From assembly GCA_050260275.1 (NCBI GenBank), contig JBLNBX010000209.1, positions 1 to 7,439 on the forward strand: DNA of 7,439 bases, read 5' to 3'. The DNA comes from DATMXS01 sp050260275 (GTDB lineage: Bacteria; Acidobacteriota; Terriglobia; Bryobacterales; Bryobacteraceae). The notes under the pieces are model-generated. The model saw only the letters and a program-made list of their open reading frames with translations. It was not told where the DNA came from and did no database searches. Below, one piece after another: positions 6,515 through 7,439 of the stretch (positions are counted from its first letter, which is position 1; every line of letters begins with the position of its first letter). The position numbers were made by a program, and so were the translations under genes.

Positions 6515-7439
6515 CGCGCGCCTCCTTCAGGAGCCTCTGGAACGAACACGACGCGCGGTTCGAGCCTGTTCCCTTCGTAAAGATAGAGCGGCGCATCCGC
6601 GGCGTCGTTGAGCCTGAAGACGCCGGGCGCGCCCATCGGATCGAGCGCCGTGGGCGCGAAATCGCAGGCAGTTTCGGTGCGGATGCCTGTAGCGAGCTCG
6701 AATCGTATGATCGACTGCCGGGCCGCGGCGAAAACAAACTCCTTGTCTGCCCTCACGGCGACAGCGCCGGGAGCTTCCCCGAGCGGCGTGATAGAACTGC
6801 CGCGCGTCACCCAGATCGAAGCGCCATCGGAGACTGCCGCGTCGTCGCGGTCCGGGAAGAACGAGATCGCCGCAAAAGTGCCCACCTGCACCAACGCCGG
6901 AACTGTGCGCGACGGGCCCTTCGGGTACGACGCACCGGCACTGGAAAGGCGTCCCGGCAGATCATACGACGCCGGGGCCGAAACGCCGCCGACGCTCCAC
7001 AGCGCGCCATCTGCTGCGGCGAGAACGGTGCCACGGTCGCTCACGGCCAGGACGCCGGGTTTCCAGGGCAGGGCAGCGGCCGGCTTCACGACGGGCGCGT
7101 TAGGAAGTCCTGTAATCACCTGCAGAAGAGAACGTTTCGAATTGTAGAGCGCCGCCGCCCGGCCGCGCGGGCTGACGGCTATGCGATCCGGCGCGGACAT
7201 TGCGCCAGGGAGCGGCGCGGCAGATCCCGTAAACAGAACAACCGTGCCTTCGCCGCCGATGGCCGCGAGCACGTAACCCGCCTCATTGGAGGCCGCAGCC
7301 GCGCCCGCCTCGCCACCGAGGTCGATGGCCGGCCCGCGCAGCGCTGCGCCGGGCATACCTGTTACCGGCCGCACGCCCGAGCGTTCGACGGAGTATCCGA
7401 GTGACGGGCCCGCCACGCGCCCATTTTCAGCGCCTGCCG
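6511..7439 (-). CDS. Propeller-like repeat protein, 5'-truncated by window edge
   Basis: The frame is open from the right edge to the TGA at 6513-6511, giving at least 309 residues. A GTG at 7416 could start it, but the frame continues upstream (…AGAENGR before the GTG), and no ribosome binding site precedes it. I therefore take the real start, and probably a signal peptide, to be outside. Counting from the GTG codon, several beta-strand-rich units recur: ~46-64 (AGYVLAAIGGEGTVVLFTG), ~77-103 (RIAVSPRGRAAALYN…), ~121-142 (GVLAVSDRGTVLAAADGALW), ~180-204 (TFAAISFFPD…SIWVTR) and ~217-244 (GAVAVRADKEFVFAAA…). The pattern, a hydrophobic strand, turn, strand, then a small-residue-rich strand, fits beta-propeller blades, though no WD40 or NHL signature is clear. 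The end, 'RVVFVPEAPEGG', is a tail I recall from Solibacter-type secreted proteins. There is one visible Cys (251). The ATGA overlap with the Ig-repeat gene makes them an operon and likely partners. Function is not recognised. Confidence 0.75.
   Translation of the reverse strand, partial: AGAENGRVAGPSLGYSVERSGVRPVTGMPGAALRGPAIDLGGEAGAAAASNEAGYVLAAIGGEGTVVLFTGSAAPLPGAMSAPDRIAVSPRGRAAALYNSKRSLLQVITGLPNAPVVKPAAALPWKPGVLAVSDRGTVLAAADGALWSVGGVSAPASYDLPGRLSSAGASYPKGPSRTVPALVQVGTFAAISFFPDRDDAAVSDGASIWVTRGSSITPLGEAPGAVAVRADKEFVFAAARQSIIRFELATGIRTETACDFAPTALDPMGAPGVFRLNDAADAPLYLYEGNRLEPRVVFVPEAPEGGAR
6521..6527 (-). promoter_or_regulatory. Strong Shine-Dalgarno of the 865-aa gene
   Basis: Read on the minus strand this is AAGGAGG, a near-perfect anti-16S match, six bases before the ATG at 6514-6512. 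It lies inside the last codons of the upstream gene and decides the start. It suggests strong re-initiation of the second gene in the operon. Confidence 0.85.

Noticed and set aside
6050..6580. A 176-codon plus-strand frame spanning the junction of the two minus-strand genes
   Set aside because: It covers the ATGA overlap and Shine-Dalgarno of a clear minus-strand operon; no motif or ribosome site supports it.
7414..7416. GTG as the true start of the propeller-like gene
   Set aside because: The same frame stays open to the window edge, no Shine-Dalgarno precedes the GTG, and no signal peptide follows it, although the partner gene is exported.

Overview
This is a high-GC bacterial chromosome window whose gene content points to Acidobacteriota, most likely the Solibacter/Bryobacter group. 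The call rests on style, from memory and not from a search. A secreted protein built of tandem putative-Ig modules, with motifs such as PPYxWS and LPPGL, follows a propeller-like secreted-type protein. That pairing and a distinctive C-terminal domain are, as I recall, frequent in those genomes. No phage, IS, CRISPR, tRNA or rRNA feature is visible.

Plus-strand half (1-3858). The window opens inside the last ~100 codons of a gene that resembles the C-terminus of GH57/DUF3536-type glycosidases. One base after its stop begins a complete treY, maltooligosyl trehalose synthase (937 aa), with all GH13 catalytic motifs intact. After a 57-bp gap comes a short, complete protein of the eIF2B alpha/beta/delta - MtnA - ribose-1,5-bisphosphate isomerase superfamily. 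It keeps the family's Asp and Asn-Lys motifs but has Ser where the isomerases have the catalytic Cys. The first two genes suggest an alpha-glucan/trehalose unit (TreY needs TreZ, which is not in this window). The third gene may share the transcript, perhaps as a sugar-phosphate or nucleotide binding protein; that role is inference.

Convergent junction (3859-3916). Only 58 bp separate the two halves. They hold a GC-rich interrupted inverted repeat that could end transcription from either side, but without a clear T-run.

Minus-strand half (3917-7439). Two genes read leftwards as a tight operon. The upstream one, cut by the right edge of the window, is a repetitive beta-strand-rich, propeller-like protein. 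Its stop overlaps the start of the second gene by ATGA. The second gene has a near-perfect Shine-Dalgarno and encodes an 865-aa exported protein: signal peptide, two IPT/TIG-like domains that each carry a vicinal Cys pair, one divergent and four clear Ig-like modules with an 84-87 residue period, and an uncharacterised C-terminal domain. The pair is probably a cell-surface or secreted adhesion/binding system of unknown ligand, and it is the least explained part of the window.
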